Source: DASUME01 sp041179425 (GTDB lineage: Bacteria; Myxococcota_A; Polyangia; Polyangiales; DASUME01). Taken from it: a DNA stretch of 8,156 bases. Location of the stretch: NCBI GenBank assembly GCA_041179425.1, contig JBEGTL010000362.1, positions 1-8,156 on the forward strand. The letters are read 5' to 3'. Each line of letters opens with the position of its first letter. Positions within the stretch are counted from its first letter, which is position 1. The notes beneath the pieces are model-generated. The model was not told the DNA's origin, searched no databases, and worked only from the letters and a program-made list of their open reading frames with translations. Position numbers and translations under genes: made by a program. Shown here one piece after another: positions 1 through 5,850 of the stretch.

Positions 1-1229
1 GCTTTCTTGTTCTTGAGGTAGCCCTTCATGGTGAGGTTGCCGCGGTAGACGATCTCGCCGATGGTCTGCCCGTCGCGCGGGACCTCGACCAGGGTCTCCG
101 GGTCGACCACGGAGCACCCCTCTTGCAGCAGGCAGCGCACGCCCTGACGGCCGTTGCGTTCGGCCTGCTGGCCCACGTCGAGCTGCTTCCACTCTTCGTG
201 TTTGGCGCAGATGGAGGCGGGGCCGTACACCTCTGTGAGCCCGTAGATGTGGGTGAGGTCGATGCCGATGCGCGCCATGCCCTCGACCAATGCGAGCGAC
301 GGAGCGGCGCCTCCGACCAGCGCCGACACCTTGTGCGCGATGCCCTCGCGCAGCTGCGCCGGCGCCTCGACGAGCAGGCTGTGCACCACGGGCGCGCCGC
401 AGTAGTGCGTGACCTTGTGCTCACGAATCGCGTTGAAGATGGCGCCTGCTTCGACCTTGCGTAGGCACACGTTGACGCCGGCCTTGGCCGCGAGTGTCCA
501 TGGGAAGCACCAGCCGTTGCAGTGGAACATGGGTAGGGTCCACAGGTACACGGCGTGGCGTGGCAGCTCCCCCTCGAGTGCGTTGCTGAGTGCGCCCAGG
601 TATGCGCCGCGGTGGTGGTACACCACGCCCTTGGGGTTGCCGGTGGTGCCGGAGGTGTAGTTGAGCGAGATGGCGTCCCACTCGTTGGTCGGTAGCTGCC
701 ACACGAACGCGGGGTCGCCCTCGGCGAGCAGCGCCTCGTAGTCGAGTGCGCCGACTGGTTTGCCGCTGCCCTGATACTCAGGATCGAGCACATCGACGAT
801 CAGTGGCGGCTGCTCGAGCTGTGCGACGGCAGCCTCGACCTTGGCTGCGTACTCGCGGTCGACGAGGACGACCTTGGCCTCGGCGTGGCGGAGGATGAAC
901 GCGACCGCGTCTGGGTCGAGGCGTGTGTTGACGGCGTTGAGGACGGCGCCGCTCATCGGGACGCCGAAGTGTGTTTCGTACATCTCGGGGGTATTGGCGA
1001 GCATCGCAGAGACGGTCTCGCCTTTCTGGACGCCGCGGCGCACGAGCGCAGAGGCGAGGCGGCGCGCGCGGTCGTAGGTCTGGCTCCAGGTGTAGCGGCG
1101 TGCCCCGTGAATGACAGAGGGGCGCTGGGGGTAGACGTCGGCGCTCCAAGCGAGGAACGAGAGCGGGCTCAGCGCTGCGAAGTTTGCGGCGTTTTTGTCG
1201 AGTCCGTCGTCGTAGATGCTCTTGCTCAT
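1..1229 (-). CDS. Acyl-CoA ligase, AMP-binding family (5' part; C-terminus beyond left edge)
   Basis: Reading the minus strand from the ATG at 1229-1227 gives 409 uninterrupted codons up to the window edge. The family activates a carboxylic acid with ATP to an acyl-adenylate and transfers it to CoA in the cytoplasm. Visible marks are the N-terminus MSKSIYDDGLDKNAANFAAL, followed by SPLSFL, as in DmdB/AAE-type ligases; the ATP-binding loop YTSGTTGNPKG at residues 191-201, followed by VVYHHRGAY; the substrate-pocket segment PMFHCNGW (233-240); the YGLTE motif (329-333); and GEIVYRGNLTMKGY (391-404). The Y-x-TGD motif, hinge and catalytic lysine of the C-terminal domain would lie outside. Family members run to about 540 residues, so roughly three quarters is present. 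The VVYHHRG signature resembles methylthiopropionate or short/medium-chain acid ligases more than long-chain FadD, but substrate cannot be read. The start is chosen because the family N-terminus begins there; an (AG)16 tract lies just upstream. Confidence 0.93.
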   Translation of the reverse strand, partial: MSKSIYDDGLDKNAANFAALSPLSFLAWSADVYPQRPSVIHGARRYTWSQTYDRARRLASALVRRGVQKGETVSAMLANTPEMYETHFGVPMSGAVLNAVNTRLDPDAVAFILRHAEAKVVLVDREYAAKVEAAVAQLEQPPLIVDVLDPEYQGSGKPVGALDYEALLAEGDPAFVWQLPTNEWDAISLNYTSGTTGNPKGVVYHHRGAYLGALSNALEGELPRHAVYLWTLPMFHCNGWCFPWTLAAKAGVNVCLRKVEAGAIFNAIREHKVTHYCGAPVVHSLLVEAPAQLREGIAHKVSALVGGAAPSLALVEGMARIGIDLTHIYGLTEVYGPASICAKHEEWKQLDVGQQAERNGRQGVRCLLQEGCSVVDPETLVEVPRDGQTIGEIVYRGNLTMKGYLKNKK

Positions 1230-1237
1230 TGGCTTCT

Positions 1238-1273
<36 letters not shown>

Positions 1274-1311
1274 GCTCTTTCTGGTTTCGCACAGTTTGCG
1301 GGCCGTGGGTG

Positions 1312-1323
1312 GCAGATATCTGC
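1312..1323. promoter_or_regulatory. Perfect 12-bp palindrome GCAGATATCTGC, possible operator of the ligase
   Basis: Each 6-base arm is the exact reverse complement of the other with no spacer. It lies 82 bases upstream of the ligase start codon, on the far side of the AG tract, a usual distance for an operator or for a -10 element of the minus-strand promoter (it contains AGATAT). The dyad is directly visible; regulator binding is a guess. Confidence 0.3.
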
Positions 1324-1507
1324 TGTTCTTGACTGGCTCGTTGGCCGGTGGCGTTGTCTCGGTTGGCCGGGCTGTGGCTGATCTCGTGGGTAGCCGTGTC
1401 GGCCGGTCTGGCTGGCCTGTTCTCATGGCCTTCTTGGTGGCGTTGTAGATCGTTGTGGCCGGCCGCCTGCGGGGCCCAGTGGTCGCTCAAAAGTTGTGCT
1501 GTTTGCG

Positions 1508-1559
1508 CCGACGCTCGTGTCGGGCCTCCTCCACGGCGGGCACGATGGCACTGAGTGCC
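1508..1559. repeat. 52-bp direct repeat, copy 1
   Basis: Matches 2933-2984 at 49 of 52 positions; the differences are at 1529, 1535 and 1540. It begins with a short dyad CCGAC-6 nt-GTCGG and ends with the palindrome GGCACTGAGTGCC (1547-1559). The last 19 bases are identical in both copies and similarity falls off sharply after them. The two copies lie in the same orientation on either side of the kinase relic. It may be a dispersed intergenic repeat family of this genome or a duplicated regulatory segment. No coding frame is shared convincingly. Confidence 0.9.
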
Positions 1560-1588
1560 TTTGTTAGCGAGATGAGCCGTCACCATGA

Positions 1589-1600
1589 TTCTCATGAGAA
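1589..1600. promoter_or_regulatory. Perfect 12-bp palindrome TTCTCATGAGAA
   Basis: A spacer-free perfect dyad in the gap, about 150 bases before the kinase relic start and 360 before the divergent ligase start. It is AT-richer than its surroundings, as operator cores often are. No known regulator site is recognised. Confidence 0.25.
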
Positions 1601-1750
1601 CGAGCGTCCCCATCGGGCTGGTGGGCAGACCACGCGCGGGTCGGAAAGTGGGTCCAGCGAGCGACAAGGTGGACGTTCGCGCGGCCGAATTGCAATCAGA
1701 CCTCGCGGTTTAGGACCTAGAGCTTCGCGCTTTCGAACCTAAGCTGAGGC

Positions 1751-2857
1751 ATGGCGATCGGGGAGACGGGGCACAGTACGCAAGATCCGAAGGGAGAGCG
1801 CTTCGAGCTCCGGCGTCTCCTCGGCTCGGGCGCGCAAGGCATGGTGTACGAGGCATTCGACACCGCGCATGGCGCGACCGTGGCGCTCAAGGTGTTGCAG
1901 CGGGTCGAGCCCCACGCGCTGTTTCAGTTCAAGGCGGAGTTTCGCGCGCTCTCCAACTTGACGCATCCCAACCTGCTGCAGCTGTTCGAGCTCACCATGG
2001 CACGCAAGCCGGTGACAAGATTGAGCCGTATCACGATCGTATCCGAGAGACGCACTATCAAGGCCTCCACCCCGAGCGTCGACATGCCGTGCACCGTTCG
2101 CTGGCGCAGGCGCTCGAGACGTGCGCCGACCGCGCCGGCGTGGCGCGCGATGCAGAGGCGCTGTTCGGGCACTGGCGCAATGGGCAAGATGCCGCGCGCG
2201 CCACTCACTACGCGGTGCTGGCCGCCGAGAGAGCAGAGCAGTCGCTCGCGTTCGGCCGTGCCGCCGATCTGTTTCAGGGAGCGCTGCAGCTGACGCATGG
2301 CGAGCCCGAGCGCGCGCGCTGGCTCGAGGGGCGGCGCGGCACCGCGCTCATGTTCTGCGGGCGCGGGGCCGAAGCCGCCGACGCTTTTTTGCGCGCGATG
2401 AAGGGGGCACCCGCCGAGCGCGCCACCGAGCTGCGCGGCATGGCGATGACGCAGCTGCTCGGCTCGGGTCACCTCGACCGAGCGTTCGACGAGCTGGTGC
2501 GCGCCGAAGACGCGCTCGGCCTCAAGTTCCCGCGCACCAACCTGCGCGGCACGCACCGATGCCAAGGCGCTGCTGGCCGAGGGCTCGCCGTGGACATGGG
2601 CCCTCGGCCAGCTGGTGTCGGGCTGCGCTGCCTCGTTCAAATCGGAGGCGCGCGCGCTGCCATTCATGCAAGCTGCCAAGCACGCCTTCGAGTCGCAGCA
2701 GATGGTGCTGTACGCGGCGGTGGCCGACTACACGGCGGGGCGCTGGATGCACGGCGCACAGGGCGACGAGCTGTGCCTGCAAGCTCAGCTCCGCATGCAA
2801 GCGCTCGGTGTGGCGGCGCCAGCCTCGTTCGTTCGCATGCTGACGCCAGCGCGCTGA
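1751..2857 (+). pseudogene. Decayed Ser/Thr protein kinase-AAA-TPR (PknK-like) gene with internal deletions
   Basis: Three collinear fragments of one large signalling protein survive. Fragment 1 (1751 to about 1996) is a kinase N-lobe: glycine loop GSGAQGMVYEA (residues 25-35), the ATP-anchoring lysine K47 in VALK, the helix-C glutamate E63 and HPNLLQLFEL. Fragment 2 (about 2014-2550, another frame) starts at IEPYHDRIRE and continues through a helical TPR-like region (LAQALETCAD, ALFGHWRNGQDAARATHYAV), typical of the end of the ATPase module and the start of the repeat domain. Fragment 3 (about 2555-2857, back in the first frame) runs from TDAKALLAEGSPWTW to LTPAR and a stop, like the C-terminal tail of the family. 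Missing are the whole kinase C-lobe (HRD, DFG), the ATPase core with Walker motifs, and much of the repeat domain. Family proteins exceed 1,000 residues and only about 360 codons remain. No active kinase can be made. The start has only a weak TGAGG immediately before it. The family assignment is from recalled family features, not a search. Confidence 0.82.
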
Positions 2858-2932
2858 GGCGCGGCTTGCGGTTCGACGGCGGAGCTGACAGCACCACCAC
2901 GAGGGGCCCGCTTAGAAACAAGAACCGGCAAC

Positions 2933-2984
2933 CCGACGCTCGTGTCGGGCCTCGTCCACCGCGGACACGATGGCACTGAGTGCC
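2933..2984. repeat. 52-bp direct repeat, copy 2
   Basis: Second copy of the element at 1508-1559, 49 of 52 bases the same. It starts 75 bases after the kinase relic stop and ends 81 bases before the TetR start. Its dyads are more complete than in copy 1: CCCGAC-6 nt-GTCGGG (2932-2949), GTCC-5 nt-GGAC (2954-2966) and TGGCACTGAGTGCCA (2971-2985). The three differences weaken the second dyad in copy 1 rather than preserve its pairing, which argues against a conserved RNA fold for that part. Confidence 0.9.
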
Positions 2985-2985
2985 A
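2971..2985. promoter_or_regulatory. Palindrome TGGCACTGAGTGCCA, candidate TetR operator 1
   Basis: Two 7-base arms around a single central G, at the end of repeat copy 2 and 80 bases before the regulator start. Size and symmetry fit TetR-family operators, which are often 15-20 bp palindromes near the regulator's own promoter. A nearly identical site (13 bp dyad) ends repeat copy 1 at 1547-1559. Binding is inferred. Confidence 0.45.
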
Positions 2986-3006
2986 CCTCTAGCGCAGGCG
3001 CTCGCC

Positions 3007-3025
3007 CGTGGCACTCAGTGCCACG
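3007..3025. promoter_or_regulatory. Palindrome CGTGGCACTCAGTGCCACG, candidate TetR operator 2
   Basis: Nine-base arms around a single C, the longest dyad near the regulator. Its core is the reverse complement of the site at 2971-2985, and the centres are 38 bases apart. It ends 40 bases before the TetR start codon, a position suited to autorepression. Followed by another dyad, GGCCGG-7 nt-CCGGCC (3030-3048), just before the ribosome binding site. Confidence 0.5.
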
Positions 3026-3053
3026 CGCTGGCCGGGGTGAGGCCGGCCGTGTC

Positions 3054-3057
3054 AAGG
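3054..3057 (+). promoter_or_regulatory. Ribosome binding site AAGG that decides the TetR start
   Basis: AAGG stands 8 bases before the ATG at 3066, with usual spacing. It supports 3066 over the in-frame ATG at 2970, which lies inside the repeat and its palindrome and would add 32 residues unlike the family N-terminus. Confidence 0.55.
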
Positions 3058-3065
3058 TCGCGGCA

Positions 3066-3680
3066 ATGAAGACGTACGCCGAGCCTGTGCGGGCTCCCAG
3101 CCTGGTCGAACGAAAGCAGGAGTCCGTGCGCGAGGCGATCGGTGCCGCGGCGAGCCGGCTGTTCCTCGACCAAGGTTTTCAGGCGGCGACCATCGACGAC
3201 ATCGCCAAGGCGGCGGGCATCGGCCGGCGCACCTTCTTCCGGTACTTCGAGACCAAAGAAGACGTGGTGCTGTGGAAGTTCGATCAGTTCGCGCGGCACG
3301 TGGTCACCCTGATCGCGGCGCGCCCGGCACGGGAACAGGCACTGGTGGCCCTGCAGCGCGCGCTGACCGAGGCCTCTGAGTTCTACAACCAGGACCCGGC
3401 GCAGACCCTCGCGCTGCTCAAGCTGACCGAAGCGACTCCCTCGCTGTACGCGCAGCAGCTGAAACAACAAGACCGCTGGAAGACTTGGTTCGCCGAGGCC
3501 CTGCGCAAGCGCACGCGCGCGTCTGCACGCTCGCTTGCACCCGAGCTGGTGGCTGCCGTGGGCCTCGAGGCGGCCGCCATCGCCGTGCGTCGCTGGGTGC
3601 ATCAGCCCGGGGCCAATCTGAGTGATCTGATCGCAGCGAGCTTCGTGGCGTTGCGCAAGATCTTGCCAGCGAAGGCGTGA
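3066..3680 (+). CDS. TetR/AcrR-family transcriptional regulator
   Basis: A 204-residue protein, a usual length for the family. The N-terminal DNA-binding domain covers about residues 18-66: AIGAAASRLFLDQGFQAATI, then DDIAKAAGIGRRTFFRYF with the recognition helix, then ETKEDVV. These dimeric repressors leave DNA when a small ligand fills the C-terminal helical domain. The C-terminal part (FARHVVTLIAARPAREQALV, WKTWFAEALRKR, LEAAAIAVRRWV) resembles the subgroup often annotated with an acyl-CoA-like ligand-binding domain, a tentative match. Two matching palindromes 40 and 80 bases upstream suggest autoregulation. The nearest intact metabolic gene is the acyl-CoA ligase, 1.8 kb away beyond a further copy of the palindrome, and a FadL porin operon converges from the other side, so control of fatty-acid-like substrate use is plausible but unproven. 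Confidence 0.92.
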   Translation: MKTYAEPVRAPSLVERKQESVREAIGAAASRLFLDQGFQAATIDDIAKAAGIGRRTFFRYFETKEDVVLWKFDQFARHVVTLIAARPAREQALVALQRALTEASEFYNQDPAQTLALLKLTEATPSLYAQQLKQQDRWKTWFAEALRKRTRASARSLAPELVAAVGLEAAAIAVRRWVHQPGANLSDLIAASFVALRKILPAKA

Positions 3681-3692
3681 GCGCAGCGCCAG

Positions 3693-3708
3693 CATCGCGC
3701 GCGCGATG
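3693..3708. terminator. Perfect 16-bp palindrome after TetR, possible hairpin terminator
   Basis: CATCGCGCGCGCGATG begins 12 bases after the TetR stop and could fold as a 6-bp stem with a 4-base loop. No run of T follows, so it is not a classical intrinsic terminator; it could equally be a chance dyad in CG-rich DNA or a protein site. Confidence 0.3.
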
Positions 3709-3850
3709 AAGCGTGCGGGTCTCTGCGTGAGCGATGATCGGTGCGGGCAACAACGCGCTGCACGAGCCCAGGGCAGGGCCACTCGGCACGCAGCCTTCAC
3801 GGAGCGGTCACGCGCGCTGCCTAGCTTGAGTGCGACTCACGAACCCTTTG

Positions 3851-3855
3851 AGGAG
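3851..3855 (+). promoter_or_regulatory. Strong ribosome binding site AGGAG of the phytase-like relic
   Basis: AGGAG lies 6 bases before the ATG at 3862, the best Shine-Dalgarno sequence in the window. It fixes the start of the signal peptide and shows that the translation start of this broken gene is still preserved. Confidence 0.7.
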
Positions 3856-3861
3856 CACGCG

Positions 3862-4301
3862 ATGACTCGCTTTTTTGTCTCGGATGTTCTGTTGCGCCCG
3901 CTCTGCCTTCCGCTCGCTGCCGCAAGCACGCTCTTGTGCGTCACAAGCGGATCTTCGTGATCGATCTCGACCAGACCGACGCGAGCGGCCGGGTGCAAAA
4001 GACGCCCCTCGTCGACCTGATGAACATCGCCGATCCCCACGACCTCAACGGCGACGGGAGCGCGCTCTACACGTTTCCGTACGTCACCATCGAGTCGGTG
4101 TTGATCGTCGACGCGAAGACCTTGCTCGTGCTCAACGACAACAACTTCCCGGGTGGTGGAGGCCGCAGTGCGGCGCCCGACTCGACGGAGTTCTTGCTGA
4201 TCCGTCTCGATGCCGGCTTGGACGTGCGCGGCCAAGGCGAGCGCGATCGTGAGTCGTCAGAGCGCACGGACGACTCTGACGCGGACGACGCAGAAGACTG
4301 A
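3862..4301 (+). pseudogene. Relic of secreted esterase-like/phytase-family protein (signal peptide plus C-terminus, frameshifted)
   Basis: The start at 3862 encodes a signal peptide (MTRFFVSDVLLRPLCLPLAA, then ASTLLC) but stops after 33 codons at 3960. Another frame, open from about 3936 to 4301, encodes the C-terminal end of a protein like the 'esterase-like activity of phytase' beta-propeller family: RIFVIDL, KTPLVDLMNIADP, the stretch TIESVLIVDAKTLLVLNDNN and FPGGGG, then STEFLLIRLD, finishing in an acidic tail DDSDADDAED. The ends fit one secreted protein of several hundred residues in which the middle, most of the propeller, has been lost with a change of frame near 3928-3940. The fragment cannot form the full propeller. 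It ends 19 bases before the stop of the converging porin gene. The alternative, two separate tiny genes, is less likely because the second lacks its own ribosome binding site and begins mid-domain. Family assignment is from recalled motifs. Confidence 0.72.
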
Positions 4302-4303
4302 GC

Positions 4304-4316
4304 GCCGCCCGGCGGC
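4304..4316. terminator. GC-rich dyad between converging genes, possible bidirectional terminator
   Basis: GCCGCC-C-GGCGGC fills most of the 19-base gap between the phytase-like relic stop (4301) and the porin stop (4321). It can fold as a 5-bp stem with a 3-base loop but has no T-run on either side, so the role is tentative. Confidence 0.35.
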
Positions 4317-4320
4317 AAGC

Positions 4321-5847
4321 TCAGAACGAGTAGTCGGCGTAGGCTCCGCCGGAGACCAGCAACATCTTGTAGGTGCCGTTGGCGAGGTCGTAGTCCGACG
4401 TGGTGATGGTCTGGTTGAGTACCTTCTGGACCGTCAGATCGAGGATGACGCGGAAGTTGCCGAACAGCTGACGCGACAGTCCGCCCGAAGCCGTGACGCG
4501 CGTTCCGTCGGGGCTCGCCGCGTCGATCGTGTGGTTGGGTACCGCGCTGCTCTCGCCGGAGACGGCGGTCCACATGGTCAGCTTGCGCGTGAACGCGTGC
4601 GAGCCGCGCACCAGCAGGCCGTAGGTGTTGCGCCAGTCTCGCGGGAGCCTGAGCTGGAGCGTGCGGCCCAGGCCGAGCTGTGGCTGCACCAGGCCGTCCG
4701 ATCGCAACCGCACGTCGTAGTTCTCGACTGCGGACCAACCCGTGAAGGTGCCCTCGAGGGCGACGCTGGTGGAGGGCTCGTCGTCGACACTCACACGTCG
4801 GCCGAAGGCGTGCCGGATGCCGACGCGCACGACCTTGGGCAACGTCATGGACAGCGACGCCTTGCCGCGCACGACCGACGGGTAGTCGAGCCCCTGACTC
4901 GCCAGGTCCTGCGTAAAGAACGGGTCGTTCATGTCGAGGCTGAAGCTGCCCCGAAAGTTGAGGCGCGTGCTGTGCTCGTAGCTTGCCGACAGCCACAGGT
5001 TTTTGCGGACCTCTGCCATCGCGCCCGCACGGAAGGTGACGCCGCTGGCCCAGCCATTTTGAAACGCAAAGGGTCGCGCAAAGGTGTCGAGCTCGCGCAG
5101 CGCAGGGTTGGCCTGTTGGCCAAAGCCGTTGGGCTGGTTGATGGGCGGACGGCCCAGCGCGGCCCCGAGGTCGCTCACGCCCGCCAGATCTTGTGTGCGC
5201 TTGAGGTCGGCGTACCCGAGCACGTACGAGACGCCAGCGCCGAACGAGAGCCAGTCGGTCGGCTTGTAGGCGACGCCGAAGCTGGTGAACACCATGGCCA
5301 GCGTGGCGTCGTCGAGCTGGAAGCGTTGTGGTCCGGCGCCCGGCCAGCGCACGATGGCCGCGTAGGGCGCGTCGATGCCAAAACCGACGGCGAGCGGCAG
5401 GTCGCCGAGGGGCGACTCGACGTGGATCGACGGCACCAGCCCGATGGGGTTGGCTTTGACTTCGCGATCGCGACCGGTCTTGGTGGCGTCGACGGTGGAG
5501 GGGTCGATGGGCAGCTGGAAGTCGAGCGAGTCGGGCGTCTGATAGGTCGCTTGCCGCACGCGCTGATAGCGGATGCTGCCGATCAACAAGTCGCCACCGA
5601 GCACGACGCGCAGCCGCTTGGCAAAACCCAGCCCGGCCGGGTTGTAGTGGACCGACAGCGGGCCCGTGGTGCTGACGCCGAAGTTGGTGGGCCCGACCGT
5701 GGGCAAGGTGAGGCCCGACGCGCGAGCGTTGCTGGGGAGGGCGTGCTGCGCGAGCAGGCCGAGCCAGAGCAAACAACACACGGCGGCGAGCCGCACCTGT
5801 TTGGTCGAAGTCGCGCGCGAAGCCTTGCGAGGAGATGGTGTGTGCAT
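4321..5847 (-). CDS. FadL/OmpP1/TodX-family outer-membrane hydrophobic-substrate transporter
   Basis: A 508-residue protein with a signal peptide: basic N-region, hydrophobic core LAAVCCLLWLGLLAQHAL, probable cleavage after NARA at residue 43. The family forms a 14-strand outer-membrane beta-barrel with an N-terminal plug and lets fatty acids, hydrocarbons or other hydrophobic molecules move laterally into the cell envelope. The hallmark NPA motif is at 69-71 (SVHYNPAGLG), and the chain ends in Tyr-Ser-Phe, the C-terminal aromatic signal of barrel proteins recognised by the BAM machinery. Many alternating hydrophobic strands follow (LWLSASYEHS, VVRVGIRHAF, YGLLVRGSHAF). It is the last gene of a minus-strand operon: only 3 bases separate its ATG from the stop of the upstream lipoprotein, and there is no strong ribosome binding site of its own, so translation probably depends on coupling. 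The natural substrate cannot be read. It may work with the acyl-CoA ligase elsewhere in the window. Confidence 0.9.
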   Translation of the reverse strand: MHTPSPRKASRATSTKQVRLAAVCCLLWLGLLAQHALPSNARASGLTLPTVGPTNFGVSTTGPLSVHYNPAGLGFAKRLRVVLGGDLLIGSIRYQRVRQATYQTPDSLDFQLPIDPSTVDATKTGRDREVKANPIGLVPSIHVESPLGDLPLAVGFGIDAPYAAIVRWPGAGPQRFQLDDATLAMVFTSFGVAYKPTDWLSFGAGVSYVLGYADLKRTQDLAGVSDLGAALGRPPINQPNGFGQQANPALRELDTFARPFAFQNGWASGVTFRAGAMAEVRKNLWLSASYEHSTRLNFRGSFSLDMNDPFFTQDLASQGLDYPSVVRGKASLSMTLPKVVRVGIRHAFGRRVSVDDEPSTSVALEGTFTGWSAVENYDVRLRSDGLVQPQLGLGRTLQLRLPRDWRNTYGLLVRGSHAFTRKLTMWTAVSGESSAVPNHTIDAASPDGTRVTASGGLSRQLFGNFRVILDLTVQKVLNQTITTSDYDLANGTYKMLLVSGGAYADYSF

Positions 5848-5850
5848 GGC

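Noticed and set aside
26..793. 255-codon minus-strand frame inside the ligase region
   Set aside because: Ser/Thr/Arg/Pro-rich shadow; the neighbouring frame gives a continuous acyl-CoA ligase with all expected motifs.
1690..1719. TTGCAA as a -35 box for the kinase relic
   Set aside because: No acceptable -10 hexamer lies at 16-18 bases spacing, so a promoter cannot be supported.
1508..2984. Composite transposon or MITE pair around the kinase relic
   Set aside because: The 52-bp elements are direct, not terminal inverted repeats; no transposase frame and no target-site duplication could be seen.
2971..2985. TGGCAC...TGC as a sigma-54 (-24/-12) promoter
   Set aside because: The spacing between the GG and GC elements is 8 bases instead of the required 10, and the site is better explained as a perfect palindrome.
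2970..3065. ATG at 2970 as the TetR start, adding 32 residues
   Set aside because: It lies inside the 52-bp repeat and palindrome, has no ribosome binding site, and the extra residues do not look like a TetR N-terminus; AAGG before 3066 fits better.
3796..3827. TTCACG...TAGCTT as a promoter of the phytase-like relic
   Set aside because: The spacer would be 20 bases, too long for a standard promoter, and both hexamers are poor matches.
4067..5779. 570-codon minus-strand frame overlapping the porin gene in another frame
   Set aside because: Arg/Ala/Pro-rich low-complexity product; the overlapping frame gives a signal peptide, NPA motif and C-terminal Phe of FadL proteins.
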